Below, piece after piece: positions 1-8,776 of a stretch of DNA of 64,000 bases. The first letter of the stretch is position 1. The number at the start of each line of letters is the position of its first letter. Under the pieces are notes generated by a model, which did not search any database, was not told where the DNA came from, and was given only the letters and a program-made list of their open reading frames with translations. This DNA is from Microbacterium saperdae (GTDB lineage: Bacteria > Actinomycetota > Actinomycetes > Actinomycetales > Microbacteriaceae): contig NZ_VFOX01000002.1 of the NCBI RefSeq assembly GCF_006716345.1, forward strand, positions 930,001 to 994,000. The letters are read 5' to 3'. The position numbers and the translations under genes were made by a program.

Positions 1-1
1 C

Positions 2-385
2 ATCGCGATCATCCGGCTGCAGGCGCCCTTCGAGGAGCGCGAGACGATGTTCGAGAACTTCTTCCACGCCGGCTCGCTCGATTTCGACGATGAGGTGGTC
101 GCGCACGTGCGCGCGATCGGTGCCGTCGTGCCGACCGTGGTCGACGTGCTCGCCGACCGTCCGCCCATCCTGACTCCGCTCGTGGATGCCGTGGCAGGGG
201 TGACCGTGAACTGGGGCGCGTCCGGAGCGGCTCTGCTCGACGTGCTCAGCGGGGCGTTCGCCGCACAGGGGAAGCTGCCGTTCGACCTGCCGCGGTCGAT
301 GGCGGCGGTCGAGGCATCCGCCCCCGATGTGCCGTTCGACACCGCCGACCCGCTGTTCCGCTTCGGCCACGGGCTGTCGCTCTAG
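2..385 (+). CDS. Glycoside hydrolase family 3 protein, C-terminal part
   Basis: Only the last 127 residues are present; the start lies left of the window. The tail contains WGASGAALLDVL, then GKLPFDLPRS, and ends in PLFRFGHGLSL. That is how the C-terminal alpha/beta sandwich domain of GH3 beta-glucosidase/beta-xylosidase enzymes usually ends. The catalytic nucleophile and acid/base of GH3 lie upstream and cannot be checked, so the substrate (beta-glucoside, beta-xyloside or other) cannot be inferred. The reading frame is open from base 2 and closes with TAG; a strong hairpin follows 12 bases later. Confidence 0.82.
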   Translation: MAIIRLQAPFEERETMFENFFHAGSLDFDDEVVAHVRAIGAVVPTVVDVLADRPPILTPLVDAVAGVTVNWGASGAALLDVLSGAFAAQGKLPFDLPRSMAAVEASAPDVPFDTADPLFRFGHGLSL

Positions 386-397
386 AGAGGCCGCTGT

Positions 398-430
398 TCG
401 CCAGGCGACGGGCATCCTGTCGCCTGGCGA
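398..430 (+). terminator. Terminator hairpin after the GH3 gene
   Basis: A perfect 12-bp inverted repeat (TCGCCAGGCGAC at 398-409, GTCGCCTGGCGA at 419-430) with a 9-base loop lies just after the stop codon. No clear T tract follows, which is common for actinobacterial terminators. Confidence 0.6.
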
Positions 431-483
431 CAATGCGGGGCGGGCACGTGGCGGGATGTCGTTGGAGGATGCGGACAGGCGAC

Positions 484-512
484 TTCGCTCCGATTTGTCG
501 CAGACCTACCAT
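484..512 (+). promoter_or_regulatory. Possible promoter of the acyl-CoA oxidase-like gene
   Basis: TTCGCT at 484-489 and TACCAT at 507-512 are 17 bases apart and lie 35 bases before the chosen start. The -35 match is weak, so this is a tentative call. Confidence 0.3.
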
Positions 513-547
513 GAGAGCATCCCTACTTCTCTTCGAGAGGAATGCCC

Positions 548-2614
548 ATGGTCGACGCCGCCGTCCGTTCTTCCGCGACACCCACCACGTCGAACGACGC
601 TCCGCACACTCCGCACATCGATGTGGCTCAGGTCAATGAGCTCCTGATGGGCACCTGGGGCGAGACCCGCCGCCAGGCCCGCGAGATGATCAAGGACTCC
701 GCATTCTGGCGCAAGGACGAGCTCGGCAAGGATGAGCACCGCGAGCGCGTGCTGAGCCAGCTCCACCTGCTGGTCGAGAACAAGGCCGTGCACCGTGCGT
801 TCCCGAAGTGGCTCGGCGGTGAGGAGAACAACGGCGCCAACATCGCCGGCTTCGAGGAGTTGGTCGTCGCCGACCCGAGCCTGCAGATCAAGTCGGGTGT
901 GCAGTGGGGTCTGTTCGGCTCCGCGATCCTGCAGCTGGGCACCAGGGAGCATCACGAGAAGTGGCTGCCCGGAGTGATGGACCTCTCGATCCCCGGCGCC
1001 TTCGCGATGACCGAGATCGGCCATGGCTCCGACGTGGCATCCGCCGGCACCACCGCGACCTACGACCCCGAGACCGAGGAGTTCGTCATCCACACCCCGT
1101 TCCGCGGGGCGACGAAGGAGTACCTCGGCAACGCGGCCCTCCACGGCGTCGCGGCGACGGTGTTCGCGCAGCTGATCACCAACGGTGTGAGCCACGGAGT
1201 GCACTGCTTCTACGTGCCGCTGCGCGGCGAGGACGGTGTGGACCTGCCCGGCATCGGCCGCGAGGACGACGGTCTCAAGGGCGGCCTCAACGGCATCGAC
1301 AACGGACGTCTCTCGTTCGATCACGTGCGCATCCCCCGCACGAACCTGCTCAACCGCTACGGCGACGTCGCCCCCGACGGCACCTACTCCAGCGCGATCG
1401 ACAGCCCCGGCCGTCGCTTCTTCACGATGCTCGGCACGCTGGTGCAGGGGCGCGTCTCGCTCGACGGGGCCGCGTCGTGGGCTTCTGCTCTGGGTCTCGA
1501 CATCGCGATCACGTACGCCACCCAGCGCCGCCAGTTCGACGGCGCCGACGGCGAAGAGGTCGTGCTGCTCGACTACGGCAAGCACCAGCGCCGGCTGCTT
1601 CCGCGGCTCGCCACCACGTACGCCCTGATCTTCGCGCACGACGAGTTCCTGCAGAAGTTCGACGGCGTCTTCTCGGGACGCACCGACACCCCGGCCGACC
1701 GTGAGGATCTCGAGACGCTCGCGGCCGCGCTCAAGCCGCTGTCGACCTGGCACGCGCTCGACACCCTGCAGGAGGCACGAGAGGCCTGCGGTGGCGCCGG
1801 CTTCATGTTCGAGAACCGTCTGGTCGGACTCCGCGCCGACCTCGACATCTACGTCACGTTCGAGGGTGACAACAACGTGCTGCTGCAGCTGGTCGGCAAG
1901 CGACTGCTCACCGACTACGCGAACCAGTTCCGCGGCAAGGACGCGGCCGCGCTGGCCAAGTTCGCGGTCGGTCAGACAGCAGGCAAGGTGTTCCATGGCG
2001 CCGGACTGCGCCAGTTCGGGCAGGCCGTGGCCGACTTCGGTCAGGTCTCCCGCTCGGTCGAGAACGGTCTGCGCGAGGGGCAGCAGCACGAGCTGCTCGC
2101 CGACCGCGTGCAGCAGATGGTCGCCGACATCGCCGGTCGCCTGCGTGCCGGCGCGAAGGACAAGGCGCTGGGTGCCCGACTGTTCAACGAGAACCAGGCC
2201 GAGCTCATCGAGGCTGCGCGTGCCCATGGCGAGCTGCTGCAGTGGGAGGCGTTCACCGACGCCATCCACGGCATGGAGGACGGTGAGAGCAAGCAGGTGC
2301 TCACCTGGCTGCGCGACCTGTTCGGCCTGCAGCTGATCGAGAAGCACCTGGCCTGGCACCTCATCAACGGACGCCTGTCGACGCAGCGCGCCGCTGCGGT
2401 GTCGAGCTACATCGACCGTCTCTGCGCGCGCCTGCGCCCGCACGCACTCGACCTCGTGAAGGCCTTCGGCTACGAGCCGGAGCACGTGCGCGCGCCGATC
2501 GCCTCGGGCGCAGAGCGCGAGCGTCAGGACGAGGCCCGTGCGTACTACGCCGACCTCGCGGCATCCGGCAACGCCCCGATCCAGGAGAAGGCGCTCAAGA
2601 AGCAGAAGCGCTGA
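548..2614 (+). CDS. Acyl-CoA oxidase/dehydrogenase family flavoprotein
   Basis: A predicted FAD enzyme that oxidises acyl-CoA thioesters to the 2-enoyl-CoA in fatty-acid beta-oxidation. The 688-residue length and motifs such as AMTEIGHGSDV, the nearby ATYDPETEEFVIHTP and FEGDNNVLLQLVGK match the acyl-CoA oxidase branch better than the short (about 380-residue) acyl-CoA dehydrogenases. The electron acceptor (oxygen or ETF) cannot be told from sequence. The start at 548 is preferred over the ATG at 542 because GAGAGG (535-540) sits 7 bases before 548 but only 1 base before 542. It appears monocistronic, with a strong terminator downstream. Confidence 0.85.
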   Translation: MVDAAVRSSATPTTSNDAPHTPHIDVAQVNELLMGTWGETRRQAREMIKDSAFWRKDELGKDEHRERVLSQLHLLVENKAVHRAFPKWLGGEENNGANIAGFEELVVADPSLQIKSGVQWGLFGSAILQLGTREHHEKWLPGVMDLSIPGAFAMTEIGHGSDVASAGTTATYDPETEEFVIHTPFRGATKEYLGNAALHGVAATVFAQLITNGVSHGVHCFYVPLRGEDGVDLPGIGREDDGLKGGLNGIDNGRLSFDHVRIPRTNLLNRYGDVAPDGTYSSAIDSPGRRFFTMLGTLVQGRVSLDGAASWASALGLDIAITYATQRRQFDGADGEEVVLLDYGKHQRRLLPRLATTYALIFAHDEFLQKFDGVFSGRTDTPADREDLETLAAALKPLSTWHALDTLQEAREACGGAGFMFENRLVGLRADLDIYVTFEGDNNVLLQLVGKRLLTDYANQFRGKDAAALAKFAVGQTAGKVFHGAGLRQFGQAVADFGQVSRSVENGLREGQQHELLADRVQQMVADIAGRLRAGAKDKALGARLFNENQAELIEAARAHGELLQWEAFTDAIHGMEDGESKQVLTWLRDLFGLQLIEKHLAWHLINGRLSTQRAAAVSSYIDRLCARLRPHALDLVKAFGYEPEHVRAPIASGAERERQDEARAYYADLAASGNAPIQEKALKKQKR

Positions 2615-2638
2615 CCCGCGGTCGTTCACGGCTCCTCC

Positions 2639-2674
2639 GATCCGGGGCGGAATCACGCGATTCCGCCCCGGATC
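2639..2674 (+). terminator. Terminator hairpin after the acyl-CoA oxidase-like gene
   Basis: A perfect 15-bp stem (arms 2639-2653 and 2660-2674) with a 6-base loop, followed by TGTGTT. It lies 25 bases after the stop codon. Confidence 0.8.
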
Positions 2675-2791
2675 TGTGTTCGTCAGCCGAATCCTGCGGA
2701 GTTGCGGACCGGATGCCGGTGGCACCCAGCGAACACTGTGTCCGCGGTCGGTAGTGTCGAGCCGACGTCAGAGAGAAAGAGGAGCATCCGG

Positions 2792-3838
2792 ATGAGTACT
2801 GTCCACGCCTACGCCGCACCGAGCGAGGCCGCGCCGCTGGAGCGCACCACGATCGAGCGCCGCGAACTCGGCCCGCGCGACGTGCTGATCGACATCGCCT
2901 TCGCCGGAATCTGCCACTCCGACATCCACACCGTCCGCGGCGATTGGGGTCCGCAGACCTACCCGCTCGCCCCCGGCCACGAGATCACCGGAACCGTCGC
3001 GGCGGTGGGCGCCGAGGTGTCGTCGTTCGGGATCGGCGACCGGGTCGGGGTGGGCTGCATGGTGAACTCCTGCGGCCAGTGCCGCAACTGCACCCGCGGC
3101 CTCGAGCAGTTCTGCGTCGAGGGTGCGGTGATGACGTACGGCGGCGCCGACCGGGACGGCACCATCACACAGGGCGGTTACTCCGAGCAGGTCGTCGTCA
3201 CGGAGGCCTTCGTGCTGCGGATCCCCGATGCGCTCCCGCTCGATGCCGCCGCGCCGTTGCTGTGCGCCGGCATCACCACCTACTCGCCGCTGCGTCACTG
3301 GAACGTCGGCCCAGGGACACGCGTCGCGGTCGTCGGTCTCGGCGGTCTGGGGCACATGGGAGTGCAGATCGCCCACGCGCTCGGCGCGGAGGTCACGGTG
3401 CTCTCGCAGACCCTGAGCAAGAAGGATGACGGGCTGCGCCTCGGCGCCGACCACTACTTCGCCACGAGCGACCGCGCCACGTTCCGCGAGCTGCGCTCCT
3501 CGTTCGACGTGATCCTCAACACCGTGAGTGCCGTGCTCGACATGCGCTCGTACCTGAGCCTGCTCGACGTCGACGGCACGATGGTCTGCGTCGGCGCTCC
3601 GGCCGAACCTCTCGCGGTGGGTGTCTCCTCGCTCATCGGCGGACGCCGCTCGCTGGCCGGATCGAACATCGGCGGGATCGCGGAGACCCAGGAGATGCTC
3701 GACTTCTGCGCCGCGCACGGCATCGCCTCCGAGATCGAGGTCATCTCCGCGTCCGAGATCAACACGGCATACGAGCGGGTGCTCGCGTCCGACGTGAGGT
3801 ACCGCTTCGTGATCGACGCCGCGACCATCCGCGGCTGA
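2792..3838 (+). CDS. Zinc-dependent NAD(P) alcohol dehydrogenase, cinnamyl-alcohol dehydrogenase type
   Basis: A 348-residue medium-chain dehydrogenase that interconverts alcohols and aldehydes. Catalytic-zinc ligands are visible in GICHSDIH and APGHEITG, and the structural-zinc cysteines lie in [19 protein letters not shown]. The Rossmann motif is [12 protein letters not shown]. Overall it resembles the YahK/AdhC (cinnamyl alcohol dehydrogenase) branch, which often uses NADPH. The physiological substrate is unknown. The ATG at 2792 is chosen because GAGGAG ends 7 bases upstream; an in-frame start at 2702 would add an atypical arginine-rich extension. It ends at a bidirectional terminator shared with the convergent nucleoside hydrolase. 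Confidence 0.88.
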   Translation: MSTVHAYAAPSEAAPLERTTIERRELGPRDVLIDIAFAGICHSDIHTVRGDWGPQTYPLAPGHEITGTVAAVGAEVSSFGIGDRVGVGCMVNSCGQCRNCTRGLEQFCVEGAVMTYGGADRDGTITQGGYSEQVVVTEAFVLRIPDALPLDAAAPLLCAGITTYSPLRHWNVGPGTRVAVVGLGGLGHMGVQIAHALGAEVTVLSQTLSKKDDGLRLGADHYFATSDRATFRELRSSFDVILNTVSAVLDMRSYLSLLDVDGTMVCVGAPAEPLAVGVSSLIGGRRSLAGSNIGGIAETQEMLDFCAAHGIASEIEVISASEINTAYERVLASDVRYRFVIDAATIRG

Positions 3839-3854
3839 CCTCTCGTTCTGAGGA

Positions 3855-3893
3855 AAGGGGCGGGGCGAGCCGTGATGGCTCGTCCCGCCCCTT
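3855..3893. terminator. Bidirectional terminator between convergent genes
   Basis: A 17-bp stem (arms 3855-3871 and 3877-3893, one G-U pair) with a 5-base loop. It has A's on the left and T's on the right, so it can terminate both the alcohol dehydrogenase and the nucleoside hydrolase transcripts. Confidence 0.82.
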
Positions 3894-3910
3894 CGCTGTC
3901 GCGGAGAGCG

Positions 3911-4888
3911 TCAGCCGACCAGCACCTGTGCCGCGGTCATGCGGGCGATCAGGTGCGGGGCGAGCGGAGCGTCGGTCGCGAGCACGACGCGCACGGTGGC
4001 ACCGGGCTGGTCGACCGGTCCCCGGCGCTGGCCGCGCAGATCGCAGATGACCTGACCCCGTGCCGGTCCCTGCGAGGTGTCGACCACGACATCGACGGCC
4101 GGGGCGTTGGTCGCCGTGATGCCGCCGACCGCGATCGCCGCGGCGAGCGGGTCGTGCAGGGCGCTGCTGCGCTCGCCGTAGGTCGAGACGTAGAAGTCGA
4201 AGTAGAAGTCGAGCATCTCGCCGACGGCCCGCGCGAGGGGCACGTCCGCGGCCAGCAGTGCGGCGCGGTCGTCCTCGTCGAACACGTTCTCCATCGTGAC
4301 GTCGAGCGGCACGAGCACGACGGGCCAGCCCGCGGACAGGGTGGCGGCCGCCGCTTCCGGGTCGTTGCCGATGTTGGCCTCGGCGACGGGGGTGATGTTG
4401 CCGGGCACGAGGGCCGCGCCGCCCATGGCGGTGAGGTTCGCGACGCGCGAGGGCAGTGTCGGGTCGAGCGCGAGCGCGGTCGCGATGTTCGTCAGCGGGC
4501 CGACCGTGATGACCTCGAGCGTGCCCGGGTATTCGTGTGAGAGTCGGATCAGCATGTGGGCGGCGTCTTCGTCCTCCGGCTGACGCTCGGCGACGGGCAC
4601 GTCGATCTCGCCGATGCCGTTGTCGCCGTGCACGTGCGGGGCTCCGCCGTCGAACGGATGGGTGAGGAAGTCGTGCTGACCGATGGCGACGGGCACGTCG
4701 GTGCGTCCGGCGAGCGCCAGCAGCCCGAGCGTGTTGACGGCGGCCTGCGCAGCGCTGGTGTTGCCGCTGACCGTGCCGATGCCGACGAGATCGATCTCGG
4801 GCGAACCCAGCAGGTACGCGAGGGCGAGAGAGTCGTCGATGCCGGTGTCGCAGTCGAAGTAGACGGGGCGGGCGGGGGTGTGGGACAT
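3911..4888 (-). CDS. Nucleoside hydrolase (inosine-uridine preferring type)
   Basis: A 325-residue N-ribosidase that would split nucleosides into base and ribose. The family's calcium-binding signature is intact near the N terminus (YFDCDTGIDD; Asp12, Asp14, Asp18 and Asp19), and VITVGPLTNIATAL follows. Substrate range (purine, pyrimidine or both) cannot be decided. It lies downstream of an MFS transporter on the same strand and opposite a GntR regulator and a PfkB kinase. That grouping suggests import of a nucleoside, hydrolysis, then phosphorylation of the released sugar. Confidence 0.88.
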   Translation of the reverse strand: MSHTPARPVYFDCDTGIDDSLALAYLLGSPEIDLVGIGTVSGNTSAAQAAVNTLGLLALAGRTDVPVAIGQHDFLTHPFDGGAPHVHGDNGIGEIDVPVAERQPEDEDAAHMLIRLSHEYPGTLEVITVGPLTNIATALALDPTLPSRVANLTAMGGAALVPGNITPVAEANIGNDPEAAAATLSAGWPVVLVPLDVTMENVFDEDDRAALLAADVPLARAVGEMLDFYFDFYVSTYGERSSALHDPLAAAIAVGGITATNAPAVDVVVDTSQGPARGQVICDLRGQRRGPVDQPGATVRVVLATDAPLAPHLIARMTAAQVLVG

Positions 4889-4909
4889 GGAGTGCTCCGG
4901 TGGTCGGGA

Positions 4910-4933
4910 GGGCGGCCGCGGGTGCGGCCGCCC
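4910..4933 (-). other. Intercistronic hairpin between the MFS and nucleoside hydrolase genes
   Basis: A perfect 10-bp GC-only stem (GGGCGGCCGC / GCGGCCGCCC, loop GGGT) in the 51-base gap. It has no T tract. It could reduce read-through or protect an mRNA end, but it need not end the operon. Confidence 0.5.
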
Positions 4934-4939
4934 GATGGT

Positions 4940-6352
4940 TCAGTTCTCTGTCGCGGTGCGCGGGGTGATCAGGAAGCTGGCGATGAGGGCGAGCGCCGTG
5001 ATCCCGACGGAGATCCACAGCGCGGTCACGTAGCCGCCCGGGGTGCCCTGTGCGGCGAACGGGGCGACGATGCCGATGCCGAGACCCGCGCCGATCCCGA
5101 ATGCGCTGCCGTTCAGTCCGGGGAGTGCTGCCGGCGCCTCGGCGGGGGACTGCACGACGCCGAGGCCGTTGATCGTGGTCAGCACGATGCCGTTGTAGGT
5201 CACGCCGAGGAGCGCGATCATGGCGAAGACGACCCAGAAACTCTGCGGCATCATCGCGATCACGATGAGCAGGGCGAGGCAGGCGATCATGCCGATGCGC
5301 AGGATCGGGATCCAGCCCTTGCGACCGGCGAGCCAGCCCGACATCGGCGCGGCGAAGACGCCGATCAGCGCCGGCGGCGCGAGGAACAGGAGCGCGGCTG
5401 TCGCGGCGTCGAGTCCGAAGCCGTTCGTGGCGTCCTGACTGAGCAGCACGACGGTGAAGTTGATCACGGCGAAGACGCTGGACAGGGTGAGGACGGTGGT
5501 CGCGAGCACGGGCCACACCTGGCGGGAGCGCAGGTGCTGCACGGCGATCAGCGGGGTGGCGCGGTTCTTCTCGACGAACCAGAACACCACCAGCGCAACG
5601 ATAGTGCCCGCGAGGTAGAAGAGCGTGATCGGCGACAGCCAGCCGGCGCTGGGACCGGAGGAGACGAAGTAGGTCACGCTGATCAGAGCGATCGAGAGCA
5701 CCGCGGCGCCCCACCAGTCCATCGTGCCCGTCGAGGCTCCGCCGGAGGAGGCGGGGATGACCAGGGCGACGCACACGATGGCCAGGATGCCCACCAGGAA
5801 GATCACGACGAAGATCGAGCGGAATCCGAACGTCTCGCTCAGCAGGCCGCCGATGTAGCCGTCGACCCCGCCGACGCCGCCGTTGACGGCCGTGATGATG
5901 CCGAGCGTGGTGCCGAACACCTTGGCGCTGAGCGACTCGCTGAGGATGACGTAGGCGAGCTGGAACGCGGCGCTGGACGCGCCCTGCAGCACCCGACCGA
6001 TGAGCAGCACGGTGAGGTTCGGCGCGAACAGGCACAGCAGGGTGCCGACCGACAGGAGCCCGAGCACGATGAACAGTGCCCGCTTGCGGCCGATGAAGTC
6101 GCTCCAGCGGCCGAGCACGACGCCGCCCACGGCGCCCGCGACGAAGAACAGCGACGACACCTGCGAGACCTGCCCGATGTCCTCTCCGAGCTGCTTCGCG
6201 ATGTCGGGGAGCGCAGGGGTGATCATGCTGGCGTTCAGCTGGTATGACAGCACGCCCAGGATCAGGGTCGCGACCAGGGCGACGGCGCGGGGCCCGCGGA
6301 CGGGTTCACGGGCGACGATGTCCGGGGAAGCGGTGGGGGCGTGGGTGTGCAC
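4940..6352 (-). CDS. MFS transporter, probable nucleoside importer
   Basis: A 470-residue polytopic membrane protein with about 14 hydrophobic segments and the MFS loop 2-3 signature GRWSDFIGRKRAL. Early helices read LGVLSYQLNASMITPALPDI, typical of the DHA2-like branch. Drug export is common in that branch, but the operon with a nucleoside hydrolase and the opposing regulator/sugar kinase favour a nucleoside or nucleobase substrate (inference). The start is GTG at 6352, preceded by GAAGGAG; the frame stays open upstream only as a shadow of the divergent gene. A good promoter lies about 50 bases upstream. Confidence 0.8.
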   Translation of the reverse strand: MHTHAPTASPDIVAREPVRGPRAVALVATLILGVLSYQLNASMITPALPDIAKQLGEDIGQVSQVSSLFFVAGAVGGVVLGRWSDFIGRKRALFIVLGLLSVGTLLCLFAPNLTVLLIGRVLQGASSAAFQLAYVILSESLSAKVFGTTLGIITAVNGGVGGVDGYIGGLLSETFGFRSIFVVIFLVGILAIVCVALVIPASSGGASTGTMDWWGAAVLSIALISVTYFVSSGPSAGWLSPITLFYLAGTIVALVVFWFVEKNRATPLIAVQHLRSRQVWPVLATTVLTLSSVFAVINFTVVLLSQDATNGFGLDAATAALLFLAPPALIGVFAAPMSGWLAGRKGWIPILRIGMIACLALLIVIAMMPQSFWVVFAMIALLGVTYNGIVLTTINGLGVVQSPAEAPAALPGLNGSAFGIGAGLGIGIVAPFAAQGTPGGYVTALWISVGITALALIASFLITPRTATEN

Positions 6353-6390
6353 GGAGACTCCTTCGTCATGGATGCCCTCGGGTGAGGCTT

Positions 6391-6404
6391 GTATGATGTT
6401 ATAC
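6391..6404. promoter_or_regulatory. Inverted-repeat operator candidate for the GntR regulator
   Basis: GTAT-N6-ATAC (with TGTTATAC inside) lies in the divergent gap and covers the -10 box of the transporter promoter. HutC-type GntR proteins bind short GT..TA..AC palindromes, so this is the natural operator for the adjacent regulator. That assignment is inferred. Confidence 0.5.
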
Positions 6405-6426
6405 CTCTCCGGTCCAACATGGTCAA
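6398..6426 (-). promoter_or_regulatory. Promoter of the transporter/nucleoside hydrolase operon
   Basis: Read on the minus strand: TTGACC (6426-6421), a 17-base spacer, then TATAAC (6403-6398). Both hexamers are close to the sigma-70 consensus. The -10 box overlaps the inverted repeat at 6391-6404, which would suit repression. Confidence 0.65.
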
Positions 6427-6490
6427 CACATGTCCACTCATGCTTGAATACGGAGGGCGTTCGGGTTCGAGCGCAGGGAAGGAGCACGAC

Positions 6491-7276
6491 ATGGCGACGG
6501 ACATCGAGAAGTTCCTCGGCCGGAGTCTGACGAGCACCGTCGGGCAACCGCTGCGCGTGGCGGTGTACTCCCGCATCGCCGACGGCATCCGCTCCGGAGT
6601 CTTCGAACTCGGATCCGCCCTTCCGCGGGAGACCGAGCTCGGCGTCGCACTCGGCGTGAGCCGCACGGTCGTGCGGGAGGCGTTGATGCTCCTCGAAGAG
6701 GACGGTCTCATCATCACCCGGCGCGGCATCGGCCGCTTCGTCGCCGACGACCTCCCCCGAGTGGGGCTGGAGGAGCTGCGACCGCTGGAGCAGGCACTGT
6801 CCGATGGTGATGACGACGTGGTCGTGCGCACCATCAGCTTCGATCTGCAGTCCACCACCGACTTCACCTCCAGCAAGCTGGCACTCGACCCCGCGGCCAA
6901 CACGTGGTTCCGCGAGGCCGTCGTCGAAAGGCACGGGGAGCCGGTCGCGATCCTGCAGGAGCATCTGCCGGCCGGACGCTACCTCAGCGACATCAGCCAG
7001 GAGATCGCCGATGGCCTCGAGGCCGCCGCCGCCTCCTCGTCCAGCGTGCTCGCCGCCCTGCGTGAACAGGCGGGAGCGGTCTTCGACTCGGCGGTGTGCG
7101 AGATCACGGTCAACGTCGTCGGCTCCTCCCGCGGAGCACTCCTCGGCCTCGGGCCGGCCGACCCCGTCCTCATCCTCACCCAGACCGTGACGACGGCGGG
7201 GAAGCCGGTGTACCTCGCCAAGTGCATCGTCTCGTCCCGCGTCGGTCATCTCTCCGTCGTCCAGACCACCTCCTGA
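6491..7276 (+). CDS. GntR-family regulator with UTRA domain (HutC subfamily)
   Basis: A 261-residue DNA-binding regulator. Residues about 15-90 form the GntR winged helix (PRETELGVALGVSRTVVREA, then EEDGLIITRRGIGRFV). The C-terminal half is a UTRA-type ligand domain ending in LTQTVTTAGKPVYLAK. HutC-type members usually repress neighbouring catabolic genes until a pathway metabolite binds. Here the likely targets are the divergent transporter/hydrolase operon and its own downstream kinase (inference). The start at 6491 is supported by AAGGAG 6 bases upstream; the earlier in-frame 6389 start would fall inside the promoter region. Confidence 0.85.
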   Translation: MATDIEKFLGRSLTSTVGQPLRVAVYSRIADGIRSGVFELGSALPRETELGVALGVSRTVVREALMLLEEDGLIITRRGIGRFVADDLPRVGLEELRPLEQALSDGDDDVVVRTISFDLQSTTDFTSSKLALDPAANTWFREAVVERHGEPVAILQEHLPAGRYLSDISQEIADGLEAAAASSSSVLAALREQAGAVFDSAVCEITVNVVGSSRGALLGLGPADPVLILTQTVTTAGKPVYLAKCIVSSRVGHLSVVQTTS

Positions 7277-7288
7277 TTGCGAGCCTTC

Positions 7289-8128
7289 GTGTCCTCATCC
7301 CTTCCGCTCACCATCGTCGGCAGCATCAACGTCGACCTCACCGCGCGCGCCGACCGTCTTCCGCGGGCCGGCGAGACCGTGGGAGGAGGGCGACTCGTCC
7401 GTGAAGCCGGCGGCAAGGGAGCGAACCAGGCCGCCGCGGCGGCGCGGCTCGGAGCCACGGTCCGCATGATCGGTGCGGTCGGCACGGACGCCGACGGCGC
7501 CTGGATGCGTTCGGAGCTCGCTGCGGCCGGTGTCGACACCACGAGCATCCAGACCCGCGATCAGCCCACCGGCGTCGCGCTGATCGTGGTCGACCGTGAG
7601 GGCGAGAACCAGATCGCGGTGTGCGAGGGAGCGAACGGCGCGATCGAGCTCGACGGCGTCGTGTTCGCAGCGGAGGAAGCCGTGCTCGCACAGCTGGAGA
7701 TCTCGATGGACCTCGTGGTCGCGCTGGCCGCGCAGGTGCAGGGCTACCTGGCCGTCAACGCGGCTCCGGCACGCGACCTGCCCGACGCGGTCCTGGAGCG
7801 CGCCGACCTGATCATCGTCAACGAGACCGAGTACGCGCTGATCCCGGCGCTGCGCACGGCCAAGCGCGTCGCAGTCACCTACGGAGCGGACGGCGCGCGG
7901 CTGTTCGAGTCCGGTGTCGAGGTCGCGTCGGCACCCGCCGTCCAGACGACCGTCGAGAACACCGTCGGTGCGGGGGATGCGTTCTGCGCCGCTCTCACGA
8001 TCGGCCTCGCGTCCGGAGTCCCCGCCGCCGCTGCGCTCGCCGCAGCGTGTGCCGTGGGCGCGGCGGCGGTCGCCGACCCGCGCTCGCAGCCGCTGCTCTC
8101 GTCGTATGACACCTACCTCGCGCCCTGA
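7289..8128 (+). CDS. PfkB-family carbohydrate kinase, ribokinase-like
   Basis: A 279-residue sugar kinase using ATP. The family signatures are present: VGSINVDLT near the N terminus, AGGKGANQAAAAARLG, and NTVGAGDAFCAAL with the catalytic Asp near the C terminus. It begins just after the GntR stop codon. GTG at 7289 is chosen over TTG at 7277; neither has a strong ribosome site, so the start is uncertain. With a nucleoside hydrolase opposite, ribose or another nucleoside-derived sugar is the likely substrate (inference). The protein is slightly shorter than the usual 300-310 residues of ribokinase. Confidence 0.84.
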   Translation: MSSSLPLTIVGSINVDLTARADRLPRAGETVGGGRLVREAGGKGANQAAAAARLGATVRMIGAVGTDADGAWMRSELAAAGVDTTSIQTRDQPTGVALIVVDREGENQIAVCEGANGAIELDGVVFAAEEAVLAQLEISMDLVVALAAQVQGYLAVNAAPARDLPDAVLERADLIIVNETEYALIPALRTAKRVAVTYGADGARLFESGVEVASAPAVQTTVENTVGAGDAFCAALTIGLASGVPAAAALAAACAVGAAAVADPRSQPLLSSYDTYLAP

Positions 8129-8155
8129 CCCGGCAGCGATGTCGGTCGCGGCGGA

Positions 8156-8161
8156 TAGCCT
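8156..8161 (+). promoter_or_regulatory. Leaderless -10 box of tag
   Basis: TAGCCT lies exactly 6 bases before the tag ATG, so transcription should start at or next to the start codon. Confidence 0.55.
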
Positions 8162-8167
8162 GAGCGG

Positions 8168-8737
8168 ATGACCTCCCTGATCATCGGCCCCGACGAGCGC
8201 GCCCGTTGCGCCTGGGTGGGCGACGATGCCGAATACCGCCGCTATCACGACGAGGAATGGGGCAGTCCGCTGCACGGTGACCGTGCGCTGTTCGAGAAGA
8301 TGGCGCTGGAGGGGTTCCAGGCGGGGCTGTCGTGGATCACGATCCTGCGTAAGCGCCCGCACTTCCGCGAGGTGTTCGCTGGGTTCGACGCCGACGTGGT
8401 CGCGGAGTACGACGAGGGCGACGTGGAGCGACTGATGGCGGATGCCGGGATCATCCGCAACCGCGCGAAGATCGAGGCGACCATCGGCAATGCGCAGATC
8501 GTCCGCGGCATGGCGGAGGGGGAGCTCGACGCCCTGATGTGGTCGTTCGCCCCGCCGGCAGCCGCATCGCGACCGGCGTCGATGGGCGATGTGCCCCCCG
8601 TCACTCCGGAATCGACCGCCATGAGCAAGGAGCTGCGACGTCGAGGCTTCCGGTTCGTCGGACCCACCACGATGTACGCGTTGATGCAGTCGGCGGGGAT
8701 GGTCGACGACCACATGCAGGGGTGCTGGCGGGCCTGA
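8168..8737 (+). CDS. tag: DNA-3-methyladenine glycosylase I
   Basis: A 189-residue base-excision repair enzyme that removes 3-methyladenine. Family signatures include RCAWVGDD near the N terminus, YHDEEWGSPLHGD, LEGFQAGLSWITIL and the zinc-binding C terminus DDHMQGCW. Length and motif order match Tag throughout. There is no ribosome site before the ATG, but a -10 box 6 bases upstream indicates a leaderless transcript. It is bounded downstream by a hairpin and then the first palindromic promoter of the secretion locus, so it is unlikely to belong to that operon. Confidence 0.93.
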   Translation: MTSLIIGPDERARCAWVGDDAEYRRYHDEEWGSPLHGDRALFEKMALEGFQAGLSWITILRKRPHFREVFAGFDADVVAEYDEGDVERLMADAGIIRNRAKIEATIGNAQIVRGMAEGELDALMWSFAPPAAASRPASMGDVPPVTPESTAMSKELRRRGFRFVGPTTMYALMQSAGMVDDHMQGCWRA

Positions 8738-8760
8738 TCGGCCTCTGCCCCGAGGCCGAT
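8737..8760 (+). terminator. Terminator of tag
   Basis: A 9-bp perfect stem (ATCGGCCTC / GAGGCCGAT, loop TGCCCC) that begins at the last base of the stop codon. It insulates tag from the downstream operon. Confidence 0.55.
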
Positions 8761-8776
8761 GCGACCGCAACGCCTC

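Noticed and set aside
542..547. ATG at 542 as start of the acyl-CoA oxidase-like gene
   Set aside because: It is only 1 base from the ribosome site GAGAGG, whereas the in-frame ATG at 548 has the normal 7-base spacing.
506..2725. Very long open frames opposite or out of frame with real genes (also 10602-14897 and 27860-30325 on the minus strand)
   Set aside because: They mirror the GC-rich third positions of the true genes, have Arg/Ala-rich or low-complexity translations, and show no motifs or ribosome sites.
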